From positions 1 through 18,650 of the forward strand of contig CAZFHZ010000066.1 in assembly GCA_964519015.1 (NCBI GenBank): a stretch of 18,650 bases of DNA. The letters are read 5' to 3'. Both the position numbers and the translations under genes were made by a program. This document shows, in pieces, positions 1 through 7,274 of the stretch; within the stretch, counting starts at the first letter, position 1; each line of letters opens with the position of its first letter. The notes under the pieces are model-generated. The model did no database searches. It worked only from the letters and a program-made list of their open reading frames with translations, and had not been told where the DNA came from. The DNA is from CAZFHZ01 sp964519015. Its GTDB lineage: Bacteria > Blakebacterota > Blakebacteria > Blakebacterales > CAYUVJ01.

Positions 1-495
1 CCGCAGGGAGACAACCTCCTCGAGCTTCCCATTGGTGCGATAGAATGTGGCCCTGGCGAGGAGATCATCCATCAGCGTCACAATGCCTGCGTCCACAGAA
101 ATCAGGCGAATTGACTCGAAGTCTCCTGGCCCCTCTCCCCTTTGGCCGAAAGAACGAACAAAACGCCCCTGGGGATCGAACACCTTTACCTGAACGTCTC
201 CCCTCTCGGCGAGGTAGTAGTACCCGTCCTGGTCCCGTGTGAACTTATGGGGAGAGCTGAGATATGAGTCTGGCTTGGAGGGATCCTGCTGAAGTCGGAA
301 CACCTCGATAAATGCGAATATGTCGCCCGAGAACTTGGGACCTCCAGTGTTCTCAGCCACCTGTACGCCATTGATTGAGCTTGTCTGGAACCTATGATCT
401 GCGCTCTCAGTGACCTGAGATGCAGCGAACCTGGGCGTTGTGAAAACAGCAAAGAATGCACAGGCTGCAACTACGCTGAATCTCCGAATCAGCAT
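1..495 (-). CDS. Secreted six-bladed beta-propeller protein, 3' end beyond window
   Basis: An open frame of 165 codons runs from an ATG at 495 to the window edge without a stop, so only the N-terminal part is seen. The start is preceded by GAGGGG about 6 nt upstream. Residues 1 to about 25 (RRFSVVAACAFFAVF...RFAAS) look like a Sec signal peptide. The segment 'DGYYYLAERGD' followed by 'VKVFDPQGRFVRSFGQRG' and 'EGPGDF' is the characteristic blade motif of six-bladed beta-propeller (NHL-like) proteins. Family knowledge: such proteins are usually exported, with a scaffold or ligand-binding role, and their substrates are rarely known. Codon use is less GC-biased than in the genes further right, which suggests different ancestry. 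The fold is fairly sure; the function is unknown. Confidence 0.8.
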   Translation of the reverse strand, partial: MLIRRFSVVAACAFFAVFTTPRFAASQVTESADHRFQTSSINGVQVAENTGGPKFSGDIFAFIEVFRLQQDPSKPDSYLSSPHKFTRDQDGYYYLAERGDVQVKVFDPQGRFVRSFGQRGEGPGDFESIRLISVDAGIVTLMDDLLARATFYRTNGKLEEVVSLR

Positions 496-941
496 GAAAT
501 TCCCCTCGATCGGTCAAATACGCTATAAGCAATACATGGACGACTCTCTTGTGAGCATGGTTTATCAGCCAGAGGAAGTCCTAACGTACAGGGTTGTATC
601 CGGAGCAGCACGGCAGGAGATGTGTTGAGAGATGAACCGGCGGGTGGCTCCGTGCGCTACGGATAAAACCGGTTGAACTAAGCCGCTGGATTGATGCTAT
701 GGAGCCTGGAAGAGGGGGTCAAGGCGGACAGAAGTCTTGAGGGTAGGACGACAGCCGTCAGCATGCTCCAGTTGGGCTGGCCGGGTTCGATTCGATCGGT
801 GAGAAGGGCCCAGGAGACGCCGCACTGAAGGCTTGAAGTGCGTTCCCGTGGCTGCCACACAGCGATCTGCACACAGCACGAGCCGGACGGAAGGGAACAT
901 GCCGTCGGCGGATGTCACGATGAGCTCACCCCCAGGCAGCG
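496..941. other. Non-coding stretch between propeller gene and IS remnant
   Basis: I see no convincing gene here. The open frame of the transposase chimera continues in minus orientation to a stop at 697, but this lies past the natural transposase stop and reads as junk. The only clear structure is the hairpin and inverted-repeat end at 635-686. The part left of about 640 is moderately AT-rich and probably holds the propeller gene's promoter, but no convincing -35/-10 pair could be assigned. Confidence 0.5.
635..686 (-). repeat. Hairpin plus inverted-repeat end of IS91-type remnant (oriIS-like)
   Basis: AACCGG (635-640) pairs with CCGGTT (669-674), and inside it TCCGT (649-653) pairs with ACGGA (659-663), giving a nested stem. 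Overlapping its inner side is GTTGAACTAAGCCGC (672-686), whose reverse complement matches 14 of 15 bases of 1957-1971. The site lies downstream of the transposase 3' end, where IS91-family elements carry their replication origin (oriIS). A GAAC tetranucleotide (634-637), on the minus strand GTTC, abuts the stem; IS91 is known to target GAAC/CAAG. The structure is seen; its identity as oriIS is inferred. Confidence 0.4.
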
Positions 942-1122
942 TCATGAGGTATCCACGTACTCGGGTGACAATGACCACACGCCCGACGGGCCGAGGTGTT
1001 GCACGATGAGGAGGAGTCCTTTCTTGCAGCACGGGCAGCAAGAAGTCCTTGCGGCAATCGATCCAGTTCCGCCGGTCGGGTGAGATGCCGCCGGCCGGTA
1101 CCACACCGTGAACATGCGGGTG
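942..1122 (-). pseudogene. IS91-family transposase remnant (HUH core joined to C-terminal zinc motif)
   Basis: Two short pieces of an IS91-type rolling-circle transposase survive. Piece one (1122-1030) starts 'HPHVHGVVPAGGISPD' and runs to 'RKDFLLPV'; HPHVH is the HUH metal-binding motif of Y2 transposases. Piece two (1037-942) is in the +1 frame: 'CPCCKKGLLLIVQHLG' ending 'YVDTS' and a TGA at 942. That is the usual C-terminal Cys cluster and terminal DTS of IS91 transposases. The N-terminal zinc domain and the catalytic tyrosines between the two pieces are missing. The pieces meet at a shared TGCCCGTG, readable as LPV in one frame and CPC in the other, which suggests a microhomology deletion. 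Certainly non-functional. Confidence 0.72.
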
Positions 1123-1800
1123 GCGCATCGTGTGGGTGCACACCGGCTTCGTCAGGCCGGATTTCAGAAGAGCTGTCTTACACGCTTTCTGGATTGACGA
1201 AGGACTCAAGGGCCGATCAGGGGACTCGTCAGGGAACAGATAGCTCTTGGGACGGTAGGCCCGCCAGTACGTGCGTAGAGCCTCCACCAGAGTTCCCGAC
1301 AGCGGCGCGTAGCGGTCCTTGCGTCCCTTGCCTTGGCGTACTCGCAGAACCCCGCGTTCGCTGTCGATGTCCTCAACACGCAGACCCAGGGCTTCCGAAA
1401 GTCGAAGCCCCGCTCCATACATGGTCATGAGCACGGCGCGATGCTTCAGGTAAGAGATGGATTGGAAGAAACGCCCCAGTTCCTGCGCACTCAATACCAC
1501 GGGCAGCTTCTTCTCTTTCTTCGCAAAGCGGATGTGCTCGATCATCTCCTTGCGCCCCAGGGTCACGTTGTACAGGAAACGCAGAGCGCAGACCGACTGG
1601 TTGAACCAGGCCCAGGATGCCTTCTTGGTCTCCACGAGATAGACCTGGTACTCCCGGATGTGCTCGGCCCCCAGCTGACGTGGCGATTTGCCGAAGTGGT
1701 GCGCGAACTGGGCTACGGCTCGCGTGTAGATCTCGATCGTTCGGGGAGAATAGTTGCGGACACGAAGATCCTGGATCATCCTTTGACGCAACGAGCTCAT
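1120..1800 (-). pseudogene. Truncated tyrosine recombinase (IS91-associated integrase), C-terminus lost
   Basis: The start is the ATG at 1800 (MSSLRQRMIQDL), with AAAGGAG 7 nt upstream. Residues 1-95 form a SAM-like core-binding domain ('RNYSPRTIEIYTRAVAQFA'). The catalytic domain begins near 'KKLPVVLSAQEL', with Arg I in 'GAGLRLSEAL' (R133), the beta-hairpin Lys in 'GKGRKD' (K158) and box II H-x-x-R in 'HTMRH' (H223, R226). Homology stops abruptly at residue 227. The second His/Trp and the Tyr nucleophile are absent and the frame continues straight into transposase sequence 'PHVHGVVP'. The junction codon CAC fits both parents. The reading frame is therefore open to 697 (about 368 residues from this start) yet should be catalytically dead. 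This integrase type is typically encoded just upstream of an IS91 transposase, which explains the fusion partner. Confidence 0.8.
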
Positions 1801-1860
1801 GGGGTGGCTCCTTTCGTGACGTTGGGGTGTCTTTCTCAGCAAGAACAGATTACCCCATCC

Positions 1861-1880
1861 CACGGGGGAGTCACCCCGTG
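1861..1880. repeat. Hairpin in the upstream end of the IS remnant
   Basis: CACGGGG and CCCCGTG form a 7-bp perfect stem around a 6-nt loop, about 60 bp upstream of the recombinase start codon. It may be a subterminal structure of the element or part of the recombinase promoter region. A TAATCT on the minus strand close by is a possible -10 element, but no good -35 is present. Confidence 0.4.
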
Positions 1881-1956
1881 TCTGTGACCGGACGCGCTGG
1901 TTCGAAGGATACGAAGGACTGCTCGGTGAAGGACCGCTTCAAGCACCTACCGCGAA

Positions 1957-1971
1957 GCGGTTTAGTTCAAC
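1957..1971 (+). repeat. Right inverted repeat of the IS remnant
   Basis: GCGGTTTAGTTCAAC matches, in inverted orientation and with one mismatch, the copy at 672-686. It overlaps the 3' arm of a hairpin whose 8-bp stem is ACCGCTTC (1933-1940) and GAAGCGGT (1954-1961). Both repeat copies read from the inside of the interval outward, as element ends should. Confidence 0.45.
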
Positions 1972-2005
1972 AACAGGTGTACCGGGCGGTACGACACTGA
2001 TGCGA

Positions 2006-2033
2006 GGGGCCTCCCTTGGGAGGCCCCTTCTTC
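2006..2033 (+). terminator. Strong rightward intrinsic terminator
   Basis: GGGGCCTCCC (2006-2015) and GGGAGGCCCC (2018-2027) form a perfect 10-bp stem with a TT centre, followed by TTCTTC and further T-rich sequence. The tail points to use by plus-strand transcripts, although the only intact neighbour, the M14 gene, is on the minus strand and ends at 2106. The hairpin could still shield that gene's 3' end. Confidence 0.7.
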
Positions 2034-2105
2034 ATGATCTTTCTTTTCCCTCCTCGGTCTCACCGGCGGCACCGGTGCGGCGCCAGTGAACCGATCCTTC
2101 CTGCT

Positions 2106-3764
2106 TCAGTCCGGCAGCAGCTTGGTCGCCAGCGGGACCGGCTTGAGCAGTTTCACGATGGGCAGGTAGCGCTCGGCCGGCTGGCCGGCGCCCGGGCGTT
2201 GCGGCATGGGGCGCTCGGCCTCCGGGTCAGGCGGGGCGCCGGCACGGGCCTGACGAGGTTCGGTCAACGGCAGCCAGGCATCCATCCGGTTCCAGCGGTA
2301 GACGTTGTCATCGGTCTCCGGTTCCAGCAGGTGGGCGGCCACCCGTCCCATGAGCTGCCCGGTGGGGACGACGTAGGTACCGACGGGGAAGCGCTGGGTG
2401 CGGGTCACGACTTGGCCGACCTCGATCTCCACGGCAGCTTCGTGGTCGTACTCGCGGACATGGCGGATGGAACCGACGGTGTAGGCCTCGACTTCGAGCT
2501 CGATATCCGCTTGCAGCACCTCGACCGCGATGCCGTGCTGGCGGAGCAATTCGACGGCCCCTACGGCGTTGCGCGGGATGAGGTAGGCCCAGGGGCGGGT
2601 GCGGGTGAGGGTGGGTACCGGGCGGATCATCAGGCTGTCGCTGGTGATCTTCTTGGTCTCGGTGCTCTCCCGCCCGCCGACCCGCACCTCCCAGGTCACC
2701 GGGCTCTCGACGGGCCCATAGGTCTGCTGGACACTGACCTGGTCCTTCGGCTGGTCTCCGGCCGTCACGGCCCGGCGGCGGGCCTGGGCCACGGTGCTCA
2801 TCAGTTGGTCTGGATTGTCGGCCGCGAAGTAGAGGACGGCCTCGTAAGCGACTTTGCCGCTGCGTACCCCCTGCTCGATATCCTGGCCGCCGGGGGACTC
2901 GAAGAGGATGCCGACCCGGTTCGACAGGCCTTGGTAGTTGCGCCCGATGCGGGGCTCGGGGCCCCCACCGCGCCACATCCGCTCGTTCCCTCCGCTGTAA
3001 TAGAAGGCTCGGTACCCGTTGGCCTCCATGCGCCGGTTCAGGGCCGGGAAGATCTCGCGGTCGCACAGGGCGGTCAGGGCCGGGTCGGCGTCAGCCAGGC
3101 TCGGCCCCTGGTAGCAGATGTTGTAGGGCCAGGCCCCCCCGTTGTGGCCGTCTACCACCACGTGCGGCTGCCAGCGGTTGACCAGGTGCTCAACGAAGGC
3201 CGCCAGCGCCTGCTGCTCCAGTTTCATGTAGTCGCGGTTCATGTCGATCCCCCACGAGTTCCCCCGGGTCGGTCGCGGTTGGGCCTCGAATCCATCCGGG
3301 TTGATGGTGGGGGCGATGATGATGACCAGCCGGTCGAGCAGGTGGTTCAGCTCGGTACCCGGGGTGGCCAGGTCGCGGGTGATCATGAGCAGGGACTCGC
3401 GCAGGGTCCGTTCACCGCCGTGGACGTTGGCGGCCAGCAGCACCACCGGCTTGCCCGAGAGCATCGCCTCCTGGGGGAGCCGTACGCTGGGCCGGCTGAA
3501 CACCGCGAAGGGGAGTTCCCGCCCCAGAAAGGTTTCACCGTAGGTCCCCAGCCGCATCTCGGTGGAGTTCGCCTGGACCTGCTGCAGCCAGGTGAGCAAT
3601 TCGGCGTGGGGGGTGTAGGTCTGGAAACCAGAGGTCTCCAGCGGCGTCGCGATCCCGGTCTGGGCCCGCAGGGCGGGCGGGGCGGTCAGCACCAGCAGTA
3701 GGCAGAGGAGCGCCACCGGAGGGCGGAGAGGGCGCGCCATCGGTCGGAGGTTCGAACGGACCAT
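2106..3764 (-). CDS. Secreted M14-family zinc carboxypeptidase
   Basis: 552 residues. I chose the ATG at 3764 because GAGG lies 6 nt upstream; an inner ATG at 3740 has no such site, and longer frames lack one too. Residues 10-35 are a Sec signal peptide (LRPPVALLCLLLVL...ALRAQ). Zinc ligands of the M14 fold are visible: H115 and E118 in 'NVHGGE' and H207 in 'VVDGHNGG'. Substrate-binding 'DMNRDY' (N176, R177) and the general-base Glu in 'GILFES' (E289) are also present. It should remove C-terminal residues from peptides outside the cytoplasm. About 230 residues after the catalytic domain contain no recognised motif and end in a Pro-rich, low-complexity stretch. The gene is monocistronic as far as seen, and divergent from the thioredoxin-domain gene. 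Confidence 0.88.
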   Translation of the reverse strand: MVRSNLRPMARPLRPPVALLCLLLVLTAPPALRAQTGIATPLETSGFQTYTPHAELLTWLQQVQANSTEMRLGTYGETFLGRELPFAVFSRPSVRLPQEAMLSGKPVVLLAANVHGGERTLRESLLMITRDLATPGTELNHLLDRLVIIIAPTINPDGFEAQPRPTRGNSWGIDMNRDYMKLEQQALAAFVEHLVNRWQPHVVVDGHNGGAWPYNICYQGPSLADADPALTALCDREIFPALNRRMEANGYRAFYYSGGNERMWRGGGPEPRIGRNYQGLSNRVGILFESPGGQDIEQGVRSGKVAYEAVLYFAADNPDQLMSTVAQARRRAVTAGDQPKDQVSVQQTYGPVESPVTWEVRVGGRESTETKKITSDSLMIRPVPTLTRTRPWAYLIPRNAVGAVELLRQHGIAVEVLQADIELEVEAYTVGSIRHVREYDHEAAVEIEVGQVVTRTQRFPVGTYVVPTGQLMGRVAAHLLEPETDDNVYRWNRMDAWLPLTEPRQARAGAPPDPEAERPMPQRPGAGQPAERYLPIVKLLKPVPLATKLLPD

Positions 3765-3820
3765 TTGCATCCTCGGCGGGAAAAGGGTATGAAGGACGAA
3801 CCCGGCCGTCGGGAACCATC

Positions 3821-3856
3821 CCGGACGGTGGGAATACCGTGACCGTCCGGACGGTC
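3821..3856. promoter_or_regulatory. Palindrome and repeated motif in divergent intergenic region (candidate operator)
   Basis: GACCGTCCGGACGGTC (3841-3856) is a perfect 16-bp palindrome. Its half CCGGACGGT also occurs at 3821-3829, 26 bp away in the same orientation. Both copies lie in the 131-bp gap between the divergent M14 and thioredoxin-domain genes, where a shared regulator could bind. No -35/-10 pair was convincing and no regulator gene is adjacent, so the operator role is inference. Confidence 0.4.
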
Positions 3857-3895
3857 TTGAACGTTTCCGCGACAACCTTTGAGGGATCACCCGTG

Positions 3896-4912
3896 ATGCG
3901 CAGAACGCTCTATGTCGCTGTCTTTCTCCTGCTTCCCACGGTGCTGCTCGCCGCCCTGACACCGGTCGGACGTTCCGGGACGGCGGACACTGATGCCCGT
4001 CAGGCCGCTCAGCAGGCCGCCCAGGAGGCTCCGGTCTACGACGAAGCGGCGGACGCGGCGGTCCAGATCGAAGCCGCCCTGGCGGTCGCCCGCCGGGAGA
4101 ACACCCGGGTACTCGTGCAGTGGGGGGGGAACTGGTGCGGCTGGTGTAAGCTGCTCCACCAGATGTTCACCGGGGACCGCGAGATCGCCCGCGAGCTGCT
4201 CTACGAGTACGAGGTCGTCCGGGTCGACATCGGTCGCTGGGACAAGAACCTCGACCTGGTGGAGCGGTTCGGGGCCGACATCAAGGGGGGTGGGGTCCCC
4301 TATCTGACCGTGCTCGATGCCGGCGGGAAGGTGGTGACCAACCAGGAGACGGGAGCGCTGGAGAAGAAGGACTCCGAGACACCGGCCCACGACCGGGAGA
4401 AGGTGCTCGGCTTCCTGAAGAGCCATGAAGTGACGCCCTGGAATGCCACGACGAGGCTGAAGGAGGCCCAGGCCGAGGCCGGCCGGAGCGGGCGGCGGGT
4501 CTTCGTACACTTCGGCGCGCCCTGGTGCGGCTGGTGCCGCCGGCTGGAGAGCTGGCTGGCCCGCCCGCAGGTAGCCATGATCTGGTCGCAGGCCTTCGTG
4601 GACCTGAAGATCGACCAGGACCGGGACGTCAACGGGATGGACATCGAGCGGACGTACACGGGGGGCAAACCCTCCGGGATCCCCTTCTTCGCAATCGTGG
4701 AGCCGGACGGGAAGGTGGTGGCCGACAGCTTCATCATGCCGGATGGCGGCAACGTGGGCTGCCCCTGGTCGGAGGAGGAACTGACGCTCTTTGGACAGTT
4801 CCTGGAGAAGAACGTCCCCGCCATCGGCGAGGCCGTACGGGTTTCCCTGATCAGTGAGATGGTCAAGCAGCGCCAGGAGGAGGAGGCCGCCGCGGCCGCC
4901 CGGCGTCGTTGA
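3896..4912 (+). CDS. Secreted tandem thioredoxin-domain protein (two CGWC motifs)
   Basis: 338 residues from the ATG at 3896. A GTG immediately before it (3893) is equally placed relative to GAGGG and may be used. Residues 1-28 form a signal peptide (RRTLYVAVFLLLPTVLLAAL). Two thioredoxin-like domains follow. The first (about 55-178) has 'NWCGWCKLL' (C81, C84) and cis-Pro P135 in 'GVPYLTVLD'. The second (about 182-320) has 'APWCGWCRRL' (C211, C214) and cis-Pro P263 in 'GIPFFAIVE'. The C-terminus is a charged Glu/Ala/Arg tail. Both active sites are intact, so the protein could act as an envelope thiol:disulfide oxidoreductase. CGWC is closer to DsbD-gamma/thioredoxin_7 proteins than to DsbA (CPHC). 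Whether it reduces or oxidises cannot be told from sequence. It converges on the S9 peptidase gene. Confidence 0.85.
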   Translation: MRRTLYVAVFLLLPTVLLAALTPVGRSGTADTDARQAAQQAAQEAPVYDEAADAAVQIEAALAVARRENTRVLVQWGGNWCGWCKLLHQMFTGDREIARELLYEYEVVRVDIGRWDKNLDLVERFGADIKGGGVPYLTVLDAGGKVVTNQETGALEKKDSETPAHDREKVLGFLKSHEVTPWNATTRLKEAQAEAGRSGRRVFVHFGAPWCGWCRRLESWLARPQVAMIWSQAFVDLKIDQDRDVNGMDIERTYTGGKPSGIPFFAIVEPDGKVVADSFIMPDGGNVGCPWSEEELTLFGQFLEKNVPAIGEAVRVSLISEMVKQRQEEEAAAAARRR

Positions 4913-4940
4913 GAATCCCTCGAATCGGGATCGTAGCCGA

Positions 4941-4974
4941 CGAGGCCGGCCGGGGTCATCCCCGACCGGCCTCG
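4941..4974 (+). terminator. Hairpin terminator between convergent genes
   Basis: CGAGGCCGG (4941-4949) pairs with CCGGCCTCG (4966-4974), and inside, after a C/A mismatch, CGGGG pairs with CCCCG around a TCAT loop. It lies 29 bp past the thioredoxin-domain gene stop and 29 bp before the S9 gene stop, so it may serve both strands. The T tail is very short (GTCGTT), so efficiency is uncertain. Confidence 0.55.
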
Positions 4975-5002
4975 GTCGTTATGGCCTGAGGTGTCCGCTC
5001 CC

Positions 5003-7261
5003 CTACTTCTTCTTCTCTCCGACCTGCTCGAAGTGGTCCCGGTACCAGCCCAGGATACGCTCCCAGAAGTCACGGGTCTCGGCGACCGAGTTGGGCGGGC
5101 TGTGCCCCCCATGGGCGTAGCGGACCCAGACCACCTCCTTATCCAGCCGGCGCATGGCATAGTACATCTCCATAGACTGGCGCGCCGGCACGTTCGGGTC
5201 GAGGTCGCCGGTGATCAGCATCAGGGGGGTGGTGATCCGGTCGGCGAAGAGGATGGCCGAGTGGGCCAGGTAGCGTTCCGGGTACTCCCAGAGTGAGCCG
5301 CCGATCCGGTCCTGCCCGTTCTCGGGGGCGGTGATGTTGCGTACCCCCAGGCGGGGGCTGTCCCCGTAGAAGGAGACCATGTCCACCTTCCCGGAGATGT
5401 TGATGGCCGCGGCGAACCGGTCGGTCTGGGTCACCAGCAGGGCGGTGGCGTACCCCCCGTAACTGGTGCCGTGGACCCCCAGGCGGTCGGGGTCGACCAG
5501 TCCGCGCTCGATCAGCTTGTTGATGCCGGCGGTGACCCCCTTGACCCAGGCCTCCCCCGGGTAACCGACCTCCAGGTTGACCGAGGGGCGGAAACCGAAC
5601 CAGCCGGCGTTGGCGAGCAGGTTCATGTTGGCGTTGAAGCCGTTGTCGAAGAAGGTCTCGTAGATCTCGCACACCAGGGGATAGCACTTCCCCGCTTCGT
5701 AGTCCACCGGGTAGTAGAGGATGCCGTAGAGCTTCTCCCCGTCGGTGTCCAGGTACTCGACCAGCTCGCTGTGGGTCAGCTTGCGCTGCGCCAGCCAGGG
5801 ATTGGTGTCGGTCAGCCGGGTCCGCGAGCGCAGCTCGGCGTCGGCCCGCCACAGCTCTTCCGGATGATCGCCGTCGGAGGAGAAGTAGTAGAGGGTGGCA
5901 CCGTCCTCGCTCAGGCGCCAGTTGCGGTAAAGTCCAGCGTCGCGGACCAGGACGGTCTCCTGGCCGTTCTCCAGGTCGATCCGGACCAGACCCCGCTCCC
6001 ACCGGTCGGTTGCCGACCAGGAGGCCAGCAGGGACCGCCCGTCCGGACTCCAGGCCACCACGCTCCGCCGCGGGCGCGTCTTCTCGTCCTCCTCGAAGGT
6101 AAAGACCCGCTGGGCGCCCCCCGCCTCGGTGTCCACCAGCCACCAGCCCTTCGGGCTGCTGCAGAGGAGCTGACGACCGTCGGGGCTGAAGCGCTGGACC
6201 GAGAAGCGGACCCGGGCCGTGTCGGGCTCGTCGTGGTAGGGTCCCCCCGCGGCGGTCAGGTTCCGCCCCTCTTCTTCGTCCACTGAGCGCACCCAGACGT
6301 CCCCCTTCACCACCCAGGCGGAGGTATCCCCCCGGCGATTCCAGACCGAGGGTGGGCGCTCCTCCCCTGCTTCGACCAGGACGCGGCGCTCCAGGCTGGC
6401 CAGGTCGAGGCGGGTCAGCTCGTAGTGGGTCCGCCCCTGGTTCGTGTAGGTGGTCTTCTGGGGATGGTTGGTCACGAAGGTCAGGAAAGAGCCGTCCTCG
6501 GCCAGACGGAGGGTACCGTAGTTCCCCTCGGGGAGCAGGTCGGTGACCGCGCCCCGGGCCAGCTCGACCCGGGCCGGGACGGTCAGCGCTCCGGTGTTGC
6601 CCAGGGCGTCCCAGAGGAGGAAGGGCGCCTTCGAATCGTGGACGATGATCGGCCCTTCGGTCAGGGCCCGGAACTGCTCGCCGGCCCGCCGGTTCCAGTC
6701 CGGGGCCCGCAGTTCCAGGATCAGCCCGCTGCCGTCGGGGAGCCAGGTCAGGCTTGAGCCGGAGGCGATCGGTCGCTCGTCCCGCAGTCGGAGTTCACGC
6801 AGCCGTCCCCGCTCCCGTTCCCAGAGCATGAGCCGCCAGGCCTCCTCCCGCCGCATCAGGAAGGCCAGCCGCCCGCCGTCGGGGGACCAGGTGAAGGCGC
6901 GGGCGGTGACCTCCTCGGGGAAGAGGCTGCGGCGCTCGCCCGTGCGGCCGTCGAGCACGAAGACCTCGACGGTACCGGGGCTCTGGTAGGTGGGATCGCC
7001 GTAGCGGGCGTAGTCGGTGCCCAGCCGGGTGACGCGGCGGCTGGTGGTCACGGCCAGCCAGTGGGCGTCGCGGGTGACGTCGGCGACCGAGAGGGAACGC
7101 AGTTCCAGCAGGTCGTCCACAGTGAAGGACTGGGCCGCTCCGATCTGCCGGGCCGAGGTCGGCCGCGGGACCAGGAGCAGGATCAGCAGGACCAGGGCCG
7201 GGCCCGGATGGACGGCCGGGTACCGATCCCCGGTGCGGCAGGGAGCGGCGAGGATTCTCAT
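5003..7261 (-). CDS. Secreted S9-family (prolyl oligopeptidase-like) serine peptidase
   Basis: 752 residues from the ATG at 7261, with GGAGG 5 nt upstream. Residues 15-38 form a signal peptide (PALVLLILLLVPRPTSARQ). The long middle part carries repeated propeller-type motifs ('FTWSPDGGRLAF', 'QRFSPDGRQLL', 'VAWSPDGRSLLA'), the S9 beta-propeller that gates substrate entry. The C-terminal alpha/beta hydrolase domain (from about 500) has the nucleophile in 'GTSYGGYA' (S600), Asp in 'TGDLDPNVP' (about D688) and His in 'YAHGGHSPP' (about H720). The triad is complete, so it should be an active peptidase on short peptides outside the cytoplasm. It is the last gene of the seven-gene unit, 13 nt after the GNAT/C39 gene. 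The family assignment is firm; the substrate is unknown. Confidence 0.9.
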   Translation of the reverse strand: MRILAAPCRTGDRYPAVHPGPALVLLILLLVPRPTSARQIGAAQSFTVDDLLELRSLSVADVTRDAHWLAVTTSRRVTRLGTDYARYGDPTYQSPGTVEVFVLDGRTGERRSLFPEEVTARAFTWSPDGGRLAFLMRREEAWRLMLWERERGRLRELRLRDERPIASGSSLTWLPDGSGLILELRAPDWNRRAGEQFRALTEGPIIVHDSKAPFLLWDALGNTGALTVPARVELARGAVTDLLPEGNYGTLRLAEDGSFLTFVTNHPQKTTYTNQGRTHYELTRLDLASLERRVLVEAGEERPPSVWNRRGDTSAWVVKGDVWVRSVDEEEGRNLTAAGGPYHDEPDTARVRFSVQRFSPDGRQLLCSSPKGWWLVDTEAGGAQRVFTFEEDEKTRPRRSVVAWSPDGRSLLASWSATDRWERGLVRIDLENGQETVLVRDAGLYRNWRLSEDGATLYYFSSDGDHPEELWRADAELRSRTRLTDTNPWLAQRKLTHSELVEYLDTDGEKLYGILYYPVDYEAGKCYPLVCEIYETFFDNGFNANMNLLANAGWFGFRPSVNLEVGYPGEAWVKGVTAGINKLIERGLVDPDRLGVHGTSYGGYATALLVTQTDRFAAAINISGKVDMVSFYGDSPRLGVRNITAPENGQDRIGGSLWEYPERYLAHSAILFADRITTPLMLITGDLDPNVPARQSMEMYYAMRRLDKEVVWVRYAHGGHSPPNSVAETRDFWERILGWYRDHFEQVGEKKK

Positions 7262-7274
7262 GAGGACCTCCGGG

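Larger units (their letters stand above)
638..1971 (-). mobile_element. Degenerate IS91-type element with accessory tyrosine recombinase
   Basis: The interval holds a truncated tyrosine recombinase followed by pieces of an IS91-family (Y2/HUH) transposase, in the gene order seen for IS91-like elements that carry an upstream phage-type integrase. Inverted repeats of 15 bp (672-686 and 1957-1971, one mismatch) and hairpins at 635-674, 1861-1880 and 1933-1961 mark the ends. Both proteins lack essential residues, so the element cannot move by itself. Exact boundaries are uncertain: the left limit is set by a GAAC tetranucleotide and the right limit by the inverted repeat. Real IS91 elements lack long terminal inverted repeats, so the repeat may instead reflect a different flanking event. 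Confidence 0.55.
1801..2105. other. Non-coding stretch: IS upstream end, hairpins and terminator
   Basis: No intact gene. From left to right it holds the recombinase ribosome binding site (AAAGGAG, minus strand), a hairpin CACGGGG/CCCCGTG (1861-1880), an 8-bp stem ACCGCTTC/GAAGCGGT (1933-1940 and 1954-1961), the right inverted repeat (1957-1971) and a strong terminator (2006-2027). A plus-strand frame ends with TGA at 1998-2000, five bases before that terminator, and could be the tail of a lost gene, but nothing in it is recognisable. Confidence 0.5.

Noticed and set aside
1899..1909. GGTTCGAAGGA resembling a tRNA T-loop
   Set aside because: No acceptor, D or anticodon stem could be built around it, and no CCA or discriminator context follows.
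1933..1980. Possible integron attC-like site (hairpin plus GTTCAAC)
   Set aside because: GTTCAAC fits a core-site consensus in one orientation, but no correctly spaced partner core exists and the recombinase lacks recognisable IntI features.
2016..3701. Long plus-strand open frame (561 codons) opposite the M14 gene
   Set aside because: Arg/Gly/Pro-rich translation with no motif; it is the antisense shadow of a GC-rich gene whose zinc ligands are all on the minus strand.
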